This document shows, in pieces, positions 1-6,587 of a stretch of 7,995 nt of DNA; the first letter of the stretch is position 1; the number at the start of each line of letters is the position of its first letter. The notes beneath the pieces were generated by a model. The model made no database searches, had not been told where the DNA came from, and saw nothing but the letters and a program-made list of their open reading frames with translations. A program made the translations under genes and the position numbers. The stretch covers positions 1 to 7,995 of the forward strand of contig JAWLGN010000255.1 of NCBI GenBank assembly GCA_041685075.1, written 5' to 3'. This DNA is from JAMCRM01 sp041685075 (GTDB lineage: Bacteria > Acidobacteriota > Terriglobia > Bryobacterales > Bryobacteraceae).

Positions 1-212
1 ACTGGTCCTTTCCGAGAGGTTCCCGCCTGGGACGGAAGCGGCGCGCACGTCTCCCCCTGCGACTGGAAAGGCGTGTAACCCAGCGCGGCGGCTCGTTTTG
101 GAGCCTGGCTTACCCTCGTGAGTCTATTGTCGAGATTATAATGGCGGCTCGAATGTCCGGCAAGCGAAATTCCGGCCCATCTGCAGGGAAACGCACACCG
201 AATTACACTTCC
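1..212. other. gene-free tail after the operon
   Basis: No complete gene is supported here. The stop of the last kinase sits beside a 10-base palindrome, CAGGCGCCTG (214-223), without a T run, so it is not a convincing terminator. A minus-strand promoter candidate lies at 135-163. Further along, a short inverted repeat GGCTC/GAGCC with a six-base loop lies at 90-105. A minus-strand GTG at 48 follows a GGGGGAG run and stays open for 16 codons to the edge; it could be the start of the next gene, but the sample is too short to tell. I could not match this leader to any riboswitch class I know. Confidence 0.4.
135..163 (-). promoter_or_regulatory. candidate sigma-70-type promoter reading towards the window edge
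   Basis: On the minus strand TTGCCG (163-158) is followed by a 17-base spacer and a perfect TATAAT (140-135). The -35 hexamer matches TTGACA at four of six bases and the spacing is optimal. It would start RNA near position 128, reading leftwards out of the window, and so would serve a new transcript downstream of the kinase operon. The -10 lies in ATTATAAT, so a TATAAT also exists on the plus strand, but there it has no suitable -35. Confidence 0.5.
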
Positions 213-2087
213 TCAGGCGCCTGTCCCGGCGCTGTCCGGTTCGCCTTCCAGCATGCTCCGGATCTTCTCCGCCAGTTGCCGTGAGGTATAGGGTTTTTGC
301 AAGAACCCGGCGATCCGGTTTCCAAAGCGCCGCGCGGCTTCCCGCTGGTCGTAGCCGCTGGTAGCGATGACCCGCATCCCCGGATAGAGCGCCAGGATGT
401 GCTGTAGGGCCTCCTCCCCGGGCATCACCGGCATGGTCAAATCGAGCAGCACCGCCGCAATCTCCCCGCCTTTGTCGCGCACGATCTCCACCGCCTGCTC
501 GCCGTTGGCCGCCAGCAGCACCGGGTAGCCGCGAATCTCGAGCGTGGTCTTGGCAATGCGCCGGACCATCTCCTCGTCGTCCACCACCAGCACCGTGCGG
601 CTGGCCGGCGCATGGACGGAAGGCCGCACCGCCGCTTCCTCCGCAGCGGCTGCCGGAAGCAGCACCCGAAACGTGCTCCCCCGGCCCGGCGCGCTCTCCA
701 CGTCAATCGAACCCCGGTGCACCCGCACGATGCCCGAAACCGCCGACAGCCCCAGGCCTCTCCCCGCAAACCTGGTCGAGAAGAACGGATCGAACAGGTG
801 CGCCCGGGTGTGTTCGTCCATGCCGGAGCCGCTGTCCTCCACCTCGATCACCGCGCAGCGGACGGGCCCGCTCTCTTTCATCCAGGTGGCCACCCGGATG
901 CTCCCCGGCTGCTCCCCTATGGCCTCTGCCGCATTACTCACCAGGTTCATGACCACCTGCTGGATTTGGGACGCGTCCGCCTCCACCGGCGGCAGCCCGC
1001 TCGACAGCTCGAAGCGCAGGTCCACCATCCTCGGCACCGCCGAGCGCAGCAGTTCCTCCATCTCCTCGATCACCTGCGAGATATCCAGCCGCCGGATCAC
1101 GAAGCGCCCCTTGCCGGCGTAGGCCAGCAACTGCCGCGTCAGGTCCGCGGCGCGGTTGCTGGCACGCATCACCTCCTCGATGTGCTCCCGCTCCGGATGG
1201 CCGGCATCCAGTTCCCCCAGCACCAGGCTGGCGTTGCCCAGAATGCTGGTGAGCAGGTTATTGAAATCGTGGGCCACGCCGCCAGCGAGCTGCCCGATGC
1301 TCTCGAACTTCTGCGCCTCCCGAAACTGCTCCTCCAGCCGCTTGCGTCCCGTGATGTCGCCCAACACGTAGACCGCGCCGCTCATCTCCCCGGCGCCGCC
1401 CGAGATCACCGGGTCGAAGGTCACGTGAAACCAGCGTCCCCAGTGCTCCACGTCGATCTCCTGGCGCCGGCGGCTCTCCGCCATGGCCTGAAACGCCGCC
1501 TGCTCCAGGGTCTCCTCGCCGCGGTCCCACAGGTCGTAACAGTACCGCCCGGCAAGCTGCTCCGGCGCGCAGCCCGTCAGGCGTTCAAGCGAGCGGTTCC
1601 ACCTCTGGAGGCGCCCTTCGGCGTTAACCAGCGCCACGCCTTCAGCCATGGCGTCGAAGGTGGCCTGCCATTGCTCCGCCATGACCCGCATGGCGTCCTC
1701 GGCCTGCTTGGCTCTGAGCGCCGCCCGAACCGTGGCCACCAGCACCTCCGGTTCCACCGGCTCGGTCAGGTAGCTGTCCGCCCCCACGTTCAACCCGTGC
1801 GCCCGGTCGGCCGATCCCTGGGAGGACGCGCTCATGTGCAGCACCGGGATCCGCGCCGTCCGGGGGTCCGATTTGATGCGCCGGCATACCTCGTAGCCGC
1901 TCATATCCGGCAGGTTCACGTCCAGCAGCACCAGGTCCGGCCGTTCCGTGACTACCCGCTCCAGCGCCTCGGCGCCGGTCCCCGCTTCGCTGACCTCGAA
2001 GCTCGCCTTGCGCAAAACCCGGGTGATGGCGTAGCGCGCGGCCTCGAAATCGTCCACGTTCAGGATCAAAGGCATGTGCCGTTCCAT
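213..2087 (-). CDS. hybrid histidine kinase, receiver-PAS-HisKA-HATPase-receiver
   Basis: This is a 624-residue soluble protein. Receiver 1 spans about 7-125: D12-D13 and phosphoacceptor D56 in LLDVNLP. The Lys that normally precedes the conserved Pro is replaced by E109 in LTEPVEP. A PAS domain follows at about 138-245, ending in the usual GDITGRKRLEE linker. The dimerisation/phosphotransfer helix has H273 in AGGVAHDFNNLL, of the AHDFNN kinase class. The ATPase has its N box at N381/N385 (NLVSNAAEAI), G1 at D418-SGSGM and lid GRGLGLSAV. Receiver 2 spans about 497-615, with D503-D504, phosphoacceptor D549 in LLDLTMP and Lys K598 in QKPY. Receiver 1 could take phosphate or an allosteric signal from the preceding kinase, and receiver 2 would pass phosphate on; both roles are inference. 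The start at 2087 is supported by AAGGAG upstream, with 2075 as the alternative. It is the last gene of the operon, and no intrinsic terminator follows. Confidence 0.94.
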   Translation of the reverse strand: MERHMPLILNVDDFEAARYAITRVLRKASFEVSEAGTGAEALERVVTERPDLVLLDVNLPDMSGYEVCRRIKSDPRTARIPVLHMSASSQGSADRAHGLNVGADSYLTEPVEPEVLVATVRAALRAKQAEDAMRVMAEQWQATFDAMAEGVALVNAEGRLQRWNRSLERLTGCAPEQLAGRYCYDLWDRGEETLEQAAFQAMAESRRRQEIDVEHWGRWFHVTFDPVISGGAGEMSGAVYVLGDITGRKRLEEQFREAQKFESIGQLAGGVAHDFNNLLTSILGNASLVLGELDAGHPEREHIEEVMRASNRAADLTRQLLAYAGKGRFVIRRLDISQVIEEMEELLRSAVPRMVDLRFELSSGLPPVEADASQIQQVVMNLVSNAAEAIGEQPGSIRVATWMKESGPVRCAVIEVEDSGSGMDEHTRAHLFDPFFSTRFAGRGLGLSAVSGIVRVHRGSIDVESAPGRGSTFRVLLPAAAAEEAAVRPSVHAPASRTVLVVDDEEMVRRIAKTTLEIRGYPVLLAANGEQAVEIVRDKGGEIAAVLLDLTMPVMPGEEALQHILALYPGMRVIATSGYDQREAARRFGNRIAGFLQKPYTSRQLAEKIRSMLEGEPDSAGTGA

Positions 2088-2092
2088 TCGCG

Positions 2093-3883
2093 TCAGTTCT
2101 CCTTCCGCTCCACTGCGGCTGCCTCGCGATTCCGGACCGCCAGCCGCACCCCGGCCCGCGCCAGAGCGGCGCGCAACTCCTCACCAGCGTGCTCCCGGGT
2201 GAGCACCTCCTTCGATAGCACCGCCGCGGCGCCGCTCTCCAGTTCTTTCCGCTCGGACGAATTCAGGCTCTTCGACGTGATCACCACCACCGGAATCGTC
2301 CGGGTGGCCGGGTCCGCCCGCAATTGCTTCAGCACCTCGAAGCCGTCCATCTCCGGCATCCGCAGATCCAGGAGGACGGCTGCCGGCCGTTCGCTGCGCG
2401 CCCGTGCCAGCCCCTCGGCGCCGTTCACCGCCTCGGCGATCATGCCTGGCGGCAATTCCAGGCACTGCCGGATCAGGTAGCGCGCAATCTCCTCGTCGTC
2501 CACGATCAGGATCCTGCCCGGCGTCCTCTCCGCAGGGCGCGCGGCCGCGTGCGCCAGCGGCAGCACCACCGAGAATGTCGAACCCACTCCCGGCTCGCTC
2601 TCCACCCGGATGCTGCCGCCCAGCAGTTCGAGCATCTTCCTGGTGAGCGACAACCCCAGCCCGCTGCCCCTCGTCTTGGCCTGCAGCGGGTTCTCGATCT
2701 GCACGAACTCCTGGAAGATGCGCTCGCGGTCTCCTGCTGCAATCCCGATCCCCGTGTCGCTGACCGAGAGCACCACGTCGCCGCCTCCCTCCGCCAGGGC
2801 CGCCGTCACCCGCACCTCGCCGCGCTCGGTGAATTTCAGCGCGTTCGAAACCAGGTTGCGTAGAATCTGAGCCAGCATCGCCTGGTCGGTGACCAGCGGC
2901 GGCAGCCCGGCGGGACATTCAAAGACCAGGTTCACCGCGTCATTGGTGAGCAGCGGGCGCATCATCCCGCGCAGCGTCCCGAACAGCGCCTCGATCTCCA
3001 CTTCCGCCGGCCTCACCTCGGTCTTGCCGGCCTCCACACGCGAGAGATCCAGCAGATCGTTCACGATCTCCAGCAACACCTCCGCCGACTGCCGGATGAA
3101 GGCCGCCTGCTTCTGTTGCTCCGGCGCCAGCGGGCCGTCTTCCTGGTCCAACAGCAACCGGCTCAGCGCCAGGATCGACGTCAACGGGGTCCGAAACTCG
3201 TGGCTGACGTGCGAGAGGAACTGCGACTTCGCCTGGTCGGCCCGCTTCAGTTGCTCGGCTCGCTCGTCCAGCTCCGCATACAAGGCCACCACGCCGCGGC
3301 TGGTCTCCTCCAGCTCTTTGTTCACCCGGTTGAGTTCCTCCTGCCGCCGGCGCAGCTCCTCCAGCGCGTGCAGCAGCTCCTGGTTCTCCCGGCGCAACTC
3401 GTCGAGGGGGCTGCCGGGCATCTGGGCGTCGATCTCCGCCGCCACCCTGGCCAGCCGCTGTGGCGTAACCGGCAGCGCTTTCTGCGGCAGGTTCTTCCGC
3501 AGGATCACCCGGGTGCCCCGGAGCGAAGTGGCGATGTCGAAGCCGTCCATCAGCCGCCGCGCTCCCGCGATCCCCTGGCCCATGCCCGTTGACGACCGGA
3601 AGCGGCCCTCCAGCACCTGCGCCAGGTTCGCAATGCCCCGCCCCTTGTCGCTCACCGTGATCACCAGCGCCTGGCCGCCCGGGGTGGGGTCCACCCCGAA
3701 CTCCACTTTCCCCCCGCCCCCGTAGTTCACCGCATTGCGCGCGATCTCCGATACCGCCGTGGCCACCCGGGTTTCGTCATGACGATCGAAACCCAGCCGG
3801 GCCGCCAGCGCGCGGGCCCGCTGCCGCGCCAGCACCACGTCGTGCTCGGAGACGAGAAGGACGGAGAGAATCGGGGGGACCAT
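2093..3883 (-). CDS. hybrid histidine kinase with N-terminal RsbT-like domain
   Basis: This 596-residue cytoplasmic protein has no membrane segment or signal peptide. Residues about 5-130 are a third RsbT-type GHKL domain (E46-x3-N50, YGGGG, D79-KGRGIAN, lid STGMGQGIAGARR). Residues about 157-218 are a Glu/Arg-rich coiled coil. The histidine kinase follows: H228 in SHEFRTPL is the phosphorylated His, the N box is NLVSNALKF (N343, N347), G1 is D376-TGIG, and G2 is GSGLGLSL near 406-413. A receiver occupies about 457-578, with D462-D463, phosphoacceptor D506 in LLDLRMP and Lys K558. Two ATP-binding domains of different type in one chain suggest that the RsbT-like part receives stressosome input (by binding STAS proteins or phosphorylating Ser/Thr) and the coiled coil passes it to the His kinase; this is inference. 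The start follows a good GAGGA site that overlaps the preceding stop codon. The stop lies 5 bases before the next ATG. Confidence 0.93.
   Translation of the reverse strand: MVPPILSVLLVSEHDVVLARQRARALAARLGFDRHDETRVATAVSEIARNAVNYGGGGKVEFGVDPTPGGQALVITVSDKGRGIANLAQVLEGRFRSSTGMGQGIAGARRLMDGFDIATSLRGTRVILRKNLPQKALPVTPQRLARVAAEIDAQMPGSPLDELRRENQELLHALEELRRRQEELNRVNKELEETSRGVVALYAELDERAEQLKRADQAKSQFLSHVSHEFRTPLTSILALSRLLLDQEDGPLAPEQQKQAAFIRQSAEVLLEIVNDLLDLSRVEAGKTEVRPAEVEIEALFGTLRGMMRPLLTNDAVNLVFECPAGLPPLVTDQAMLAQILRNLVSNALKFTERGEVRVTAALAEGGGDVVLSVSDTGIGIAAGDRERIFQEFVQIENPLQAKTRGSGLGLSLTRKMLELLGGSIRVESEPGVGSTFSVVLPLAHAAARPAERTPGRILIVDDEEIARYLIRQCLELPPGMIAEAVNGAEGLARARSERPAAVLLDLRMPEMDGFEVLKQLRADPATRTIPVVVITSKSLNSSERKELESGAAAVLSKEVLTREHAGEELRAALARAGVRLAVRNREAAAVERKEN
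2099..2104 (-). promoter_or_regulatory. Shine-Dalgarno AAGGAG before second hybrid kinase
   Basis: A strong AAGGAG sits within the last codons (Lys-Glu-Asn) of the preceding kinase gene, 11 bases before the ATG at 2087. The spacing is slightly long. It favours 2087 over the in-frame ATG at 2075 and again couples translation to the gene before. Confidence 0.55.
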
Positions 3884-3889
3884 GTGCCG

Positions 3890-3894
3890 TCCTC
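3890..3894 (-). promoter_or_regulatory. Shine-Dalgarno overlapping the phosphatase stop codon
   Basis: The minus strand reads TGAGGACGGCACATG. The TGA stop of the fusion phosphatase is part of a GAGGA ribosome site lying 6 bases before the ATG at 3883. This fixes the start of the next kinase and ties its translation to termination of the preceding gene. Confidence 0.7.
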
Positions 3895-4918
3895 AGGCGG
3901 TTCGGCGCCGCGCCACCACCACCGTGGCATCATCACGGGACCGCCCGAAATCCCGGTAGAGCGTCGCGCCGATCAGGGTGGCGCTGCGCTCCAACAGCCC
4001 TCGGTATCCATGCAGGGTCCAGTGGCTGGAGATGCCGTCGGAGTGGACCACCACCAGGGCGTCCTCGGGCCAGGCATAGCGGAATCGCCGCACTCTGTGC
4101 ATCATGTGCCCCACCGTTCCGGGATAAGATACCATCCCGCGCCGCTGCCCGTTGGCTTCCAGTACTACCCCCGCCACGTTCCCCACGCCGGTGAACTCCA
4201 CGGCGTGCTCGCGCGGGCACAGCCGTACCAGCGCCACCGAGGCGCCCCGGGTGACGTGCAGCTCCGCATGCATGCGCTCCAGCAGCTCCTCGTCGTCCAG
4301 CTCGACGTTCCGGGCGAACGTCTCCAGCGCCCGCCTGGCCGCCTCTCCCGCCGCCGGGCCGTGGCCCAACCCGTCGGCCGCCACGATCCTGTAGCTGCCG
4401 CCGGCGGTCGCCTGCACGCTCCAGGCGTCGCCACATACCTCCTCGCCGATCATCGGCACCGACACCCCTCCCACCTCTACCGCCTCCTCCGGGCGCGCCG
4501 TGGCGCCGGCATACAGCCGCGCCAGCAGGGCCGTCCCTTTCCCCGGCTGCGAGTGGATCTCGAACTCCGGCGCCAGCCGCCCTATCGCTCCCAGTCCGGT
4601 GCCCGCGCCCCCCACCGTGGAGTACCAGTCCTCCATGCTCCGCCGGAGGTCGGCGATTCCCGGGCCCTTGTCCAGCGCGATCAGTTCCACCCCCGTGCGC
4701 CCATCCCGGGCGGCGCTCACCAGCACCTCCCCCCCGCCGCCGTGCCGCAGCAGGTTGGTAGCCGCCTCGGTCGCCACCAGCGCCACCCGTCCGGTCTGCT
4801 CCGGGTCGAATCCCAGGCGCCCCGCCGCCGCGGTAGCCGCCCGGCGGACCGCGGCCACGTCGGTAGCCTCCCCGACCTTCACCGCCACGGTACCCATATA
4901 GGGGTCTATGCCGACCAT
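3893..4918 (-). CDS. RsbT-type ATPase fused to RsbX/SpoIIE-type PP2C phosphatase
   Basis: This 341-residue protein has two domains. Residues about 10-137 form a second RsbT-like GHKL kinase: N box E51-x3-N55 with HGGGG, G1 box D83-KGPGIAD, lid GGAGTGLG at about 103-110, and GKGT near 127. Residues about 145-337 form a PP2C-like phosphatase of RsbX size: D164 in GDAW, D182-G183 in ADGLGHG, GVGNVAG at about 244-250, D294-G295 in HSDGIS, and D329-D330 in DDATVVV. These are the expected metal-binding positions. RsbX in Bacillus dephosphorylates RsbS-P and RsbR-P to reset the stressosome, so the same role is likely here. The N-domain may recruit it to the complex or act as a kinase. The ATG at 4918 lies inside the end of rsbT (13-base overlap); an alternative ATG at 4897 would lose only seven residues. 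Databases usually label this architecture an ATP-binding SpoIIE-family phosphatase. Confidence 0.92.
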   Translation of the reverse strand: MVGIDPYMGTVAVKVGEATDVAAVRRAATAAAGRLGFDPEQTGRVALVATEAATNLLRHGGGGEVLVSAARDGRTGVELIALDKGPGIADLRRSMEDWYSTVGGAGTGLGAIGRLAPEFEIHSQPGKGTALLARLYAGATARPEEAVEVGGVSVPMIGEEVCGDAWSVQATAGGSYRIVAADGLGHGPAAGEAARRALETFARNVELDDEELLERMHAELHVTRGASVALVRLCPREHAVEFTGVGNVAGVVLEANGQRRGMVSYPGTVGHMMHRVRRFRYAWPEDALVVVHSDGISSHWTLHGYRGLLERSATLIGATLYRDFGRSRDDATVVVARRRTA

Positions 4919-5310
4919 CGGGTTATGGTTACCCGCGTACCTTTCCCGGGCGTGGATTCGATCTCAAATTCACTCACCAGGCGCCTGGCTCCCCCCAAAC
5001 CCAGCCCCAGTCCGCCGACCGTGGTGTACCCGTCGCGCATGGCCAGCTCCACGTCGGCGATGCCGGGCCCCTGGTCCGTGACCGTGAGCCGCAGCCCCCT
5101 CAGGCCGCCCTCCTGCAGCGCCTCCAGCAGCGCCCGCCCCCCGCCCCCGTGGAGTACCGCGTTGCGCCCCAGTTCGCTGGCCGCCGTCACGATCTTGGTC
5201 TGGTCCACCAGGCCAAACCCCAATTCCACGGCCCACCTTCGCACCGCGCGCCGAAGCGGCACCACGTCCTCGGGGGCGCGCAGTTCCAGCCACTCGGGGG
5301 TGCGGGCCAT
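4906..5310 (-). CDS. rsbT: RsbT-like serine/threonine switch kinase
   Basis: This 134-residue GHKL-fold kinase matches B. subtilis RsbT in length and motifs. The N box is E46-x3-N50 followed by HGGGG. The G1 box is D79-QGPGIAD, aligning with the Asp shown to be essential in RsbT. The ATP lid is about G99-G107 (GGLGLGLGG), and the end is GKGTRVTITRW. It should phosphorylate the STAS sites in the RsbR and RsbS proteins, then leave the stressosome to act on a downstream partner. In Bacillus the partner is the phosphatase RsbU, which is absent here. The ATG at 5310 directly follows TAGGGG, in which the rsbS stop overlaps a purine-rich run, so translation probably depends on coupling to rsbS. The 3' end overlaps the next gene by 13 bases in another frame. 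The candidate target is one of the fused kinases downstream (inference). Confidence 0.95.
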   Translation of the reverse strand: MARTPEWLELRAPEDVVPLRRAVRRWAVELGFGLVDQTKIVTAASELGRNAVLHGGGGRALLEALQEGGLRGLRLTVTDQGPGIADVELAMRDGYTTVGGLGLGLGGARRLVSEFEIESTPGKGTRVTITRWSA

Positions 5311-5313
5311 CCC

Positions 5314-5676
5314 CTACTTCCGGCGCGCAAGGTCATGGAGTACGCTGATCCCCTGTTCGACGTTCAGCGCCGTTCGTACCCCGGCCATGGAAAGCCCCAG
5401 CTCCACCAGCGTGATGGCTACCGAGGGCTGCATCCCCACCACCACCGTCTCGGCATCCAGCACTCGCGAGATCGAGGCGATGTTCCCCAGCATGCGGCCC
5501 ATGAACGAATCCACCATCTCCAGGGATGAAATATCGATCAACACGCCCCTGGCGTGCGTCTCCACGATGCGGTCCGACAGATCCTCCTGCAACGCCAGGG
5601 CCAGCCGGTCGTGCATGTCCACCTGGATGGAGACGAGCAGGAACTCGCCCATTTTCAGAATCGGGATCCGCTCCAT
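5314..5676 (-). CDS. rsbS: RsbS-like STAS antagonist, stressosome core
   Basis: This is a 120-residue single STAS domain, the size of B. subtilis RsbS, and close to it through most of its length: IPILKMGEFLLVSIQ near the start, then GVLIDISSLEMVDSFMGRML and GMQPSVAITLVELGLSMAGV. RsbS forms the stressosome core with RsbR and sequesters the kinase RsbT. RsbT phosphorylates a Ser in the VDS/IDS motif (S59 in B. subtilis) to release itself, and the matching residue here is S57, so the switch looks functional. The start is the ATG at 5676, which gives the family N-terminus; a GGCGGG run just upstream is only a mediocre ribosome site. The gene sits 18 bases after rsbR, and its TAG stop is 3 bases before the rsbT ATG. 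The RsbR-RsbS-RsbT order is the classic module. Identification is very secure. Confidence 0.95.
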   Translation of the reverse strand: MERIPILKMGEFLLVSIQVDMHDRLALALQEDLSDRIVETHARGVLIDISSLEMVDSFMGRMLGNIASISRVLDAETVVVGMQPSVAITLVELGLSMAGVRTALNVEQGISVLHDLARRK

Positions 5677-5694
5677 GTCGCCCGCCGCACCGGG

Positions 5695-6552
5695 TCACTC
5701 CCCGCGCTCGCGCCGCACGACCATGCTGCCGGTCTTCATCAGCGCCAAACCGAAAGCGTCCGCCAGGGTGGCCTTGGTAACCACATCGCCCAGCTCCACC
5801 CCCAGGTGCACAATGGTCTGGGCAGTCTGCGGGCGAATGCCGCTAATGATGCAATCGGCGCCCATCAGCCGCGCCGCCGCCACGGTCCGCAGGAGATGCT
5901 GCGCCACCAGGGTATCCACCGTCGGCACTCCCGTGATGTCGATGATCGCGATCCCCGCGCCCGTGTTGACGATCTGCTGCAGCAGGGTTTCCATCACCAC
6001 CTGCGTGCGCGCGCTGTCCAGCGTGCCGATCAGCGGCAGCGCCAGTATGCCGTCCCACAGCTTCACCACCGGCGTGGACAGCTCCAGCATCTCCTCCTGC
6101 TGCCGCGCGATCACCTCCTCGCGCGACCGCACGAACACCTCCACCGTGTGGAGACCCAGGTGGTCCAGCAGCAGGCTGGCGTTCGATATCTCGGCCGCCA
6201 GCCCCTGCGCGTCCCCTCCGTACTCCTCCTGCAACCGGGCAAAGACCGGCAGCTTCAGTGAAAAAATGAACATGGCGGTCCCGGTGGCCGTATCGCCCAC
6301 CCGGGCCCGCTCACGCGAAATCTGGGTGAGCAGCTCCCGGGTACGGTCCCAGTGGGGACCCTCGAAAGGCGGCGAGTAGCTCTCCTGTGCCGCCTCTCGC
6401 AGTGCCGCCAGAAACTTCCGGCCCTGCTCGTGCAGTTCCGGATCCCTGGTGGCTTCCTTCCCTCCCGGCGCGACCTGCTGTCGCCGCCACTCCGCCAGGA
6501 TCTCTCCTTCATGTTTACGCAGTATCTCTGGAAGCCGGTTCGTGCCCTGCAT
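5695..6552 (-). CDS. rsbR: RsbR-like stressosome sensor/scaffold (RsbR N-domain + STAS)
   Basis: This 285-residue protein has the RsbR layout. Residues about 5-145 resemble the helical, globin-like RsbR sensory domain (MFIFSLKLPVF at about 94-104). A linker helix of the J-helix type follows. A STAS domain occupies about 157-270, with strongly family-like motifs LWDGILALPLIGTLDSAR, IIDITGVPTVDT and SGIRPQTAQTIVHLG. T177 (in LIGTLD) and T211 (in GVPTVDT) are 34 residues apart, exactly the spacing of B. subtilis RsbRA T171 and T205, the RsbT phosphosites. The protein should build the stressosome with RsbS and sense an unknown signal through its N-domain. I chose the ATG at 6552. The frame also has an upstream TTG at 6570, but that would leave a leader of about 5 bases after the -10 box, and the TTGGAGAG sequence there can serve as the Shine-Dalgarno for 6552. 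The gene ends 18 bases before rsbS. Confidence 0.93.
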   Translation of the reverse strand: MQGTNRLPEILRKHEGEILAEWRRQQVAPGGKEATRDPELHEQGRKFLAALREAAQESYSPPFEGPHWDRTRELLTQISRERARVGDTATGTAMFIFSLKLPVFARLQEEYGGDAQGLAAEISNASLLLDHLGLHTVEVFVRSREEVIARQQEEMLELSTPVVKLWDGILALPLIGTLDSARTQVVMETLLQQIVNTGAGIAIIDITGVPTVDTLVAQHLLRTVAAARLMGADCIISGIRPQTAQTIVHLGVELGDVVTKATLADAFGLALMKTGSMVVRRERGE

Positions 6553-6581
6553 ATGCGTTCCGCTCTCCAAGTGCCTGAGCG

Positions 6582-6587
6582 ATTATA
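6582..6587 (-). promoter_or_regulatory. -10 element of probable stressosome-operon promoter
   Basis: The minus strand reads TTGTATAATC here, a perfect TATAAT -10 hexamer. Such an AT-rich match is unlikely by chance in DNA this GC-rich. No -35 match to TTGACA is present at 15-19 base spacings; the sequence there is GGCGGG-like. No clean extended -10 TG dinucleotide is present either. An activator or an atypical sigma factor may therefore be needed. Transcription would start near 6575 and give a leader of about 23 bases to the ATG at 6552. The rest of the gap to the receiver gene (6588-6717) holds no ORF I can support and no convincing terminator. Confidence 0.45.

Noticed and set aside
90..105. 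GGCTC/GAGCC hairpin as an intrinsic terminator
   Set aside because: The stem is only five base pairs and is not followed by a T run on either strand.
1..128. A possible cobalamin-type riboswitch (GGGA, CCCCCTGCGACTGG-like pieces on the plus strand)
   Set aside because: The pieces resemble parts of the consensus only loosely, the B12-box arrangement is not convincing, and the better promoter points in the other direction.
214..223. CAGGCGCCTG palindrome at the end of the last kinase gene as a terminator
   Set aside because: It has no loop and no T run, and it overlaps the stop codon; in this GC-rich DNA it is probably chance.
612..2480. A 622-codon plus-strand open frame
   Set aside because: It is antisense to the two hybrid kinases, is rich in His, Arg, Pro and Gln, and has no domain signature; it is a compositional shadow.
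2889..3725. A 278-codon Ser/Arg-rich plus-strand open frame
   Set aside because: It is antisense to the conserved kinase core and coiled coil of the first hybrid kinase and has no independent coding evidence.
3779..6379. An 866-codon plus-strand open frame opposite the rsbR-to-kinase genes
   Set aside because: It lies antisense to five well-identified genes, its protein is a low-complexity mix rich in Ser, Arg and Pro without recognisable motifs, and long antisense frames are usual in GC-rich coding DNA.
5695..6570. TTG at 6570 as the start of the RsbR-like gene
   Set aside because: It would leave a leader of about five bases after the likely -10 box and adds only six residues; the ATG at 6552 has a GGAG run upstream. 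It remains an alternative.
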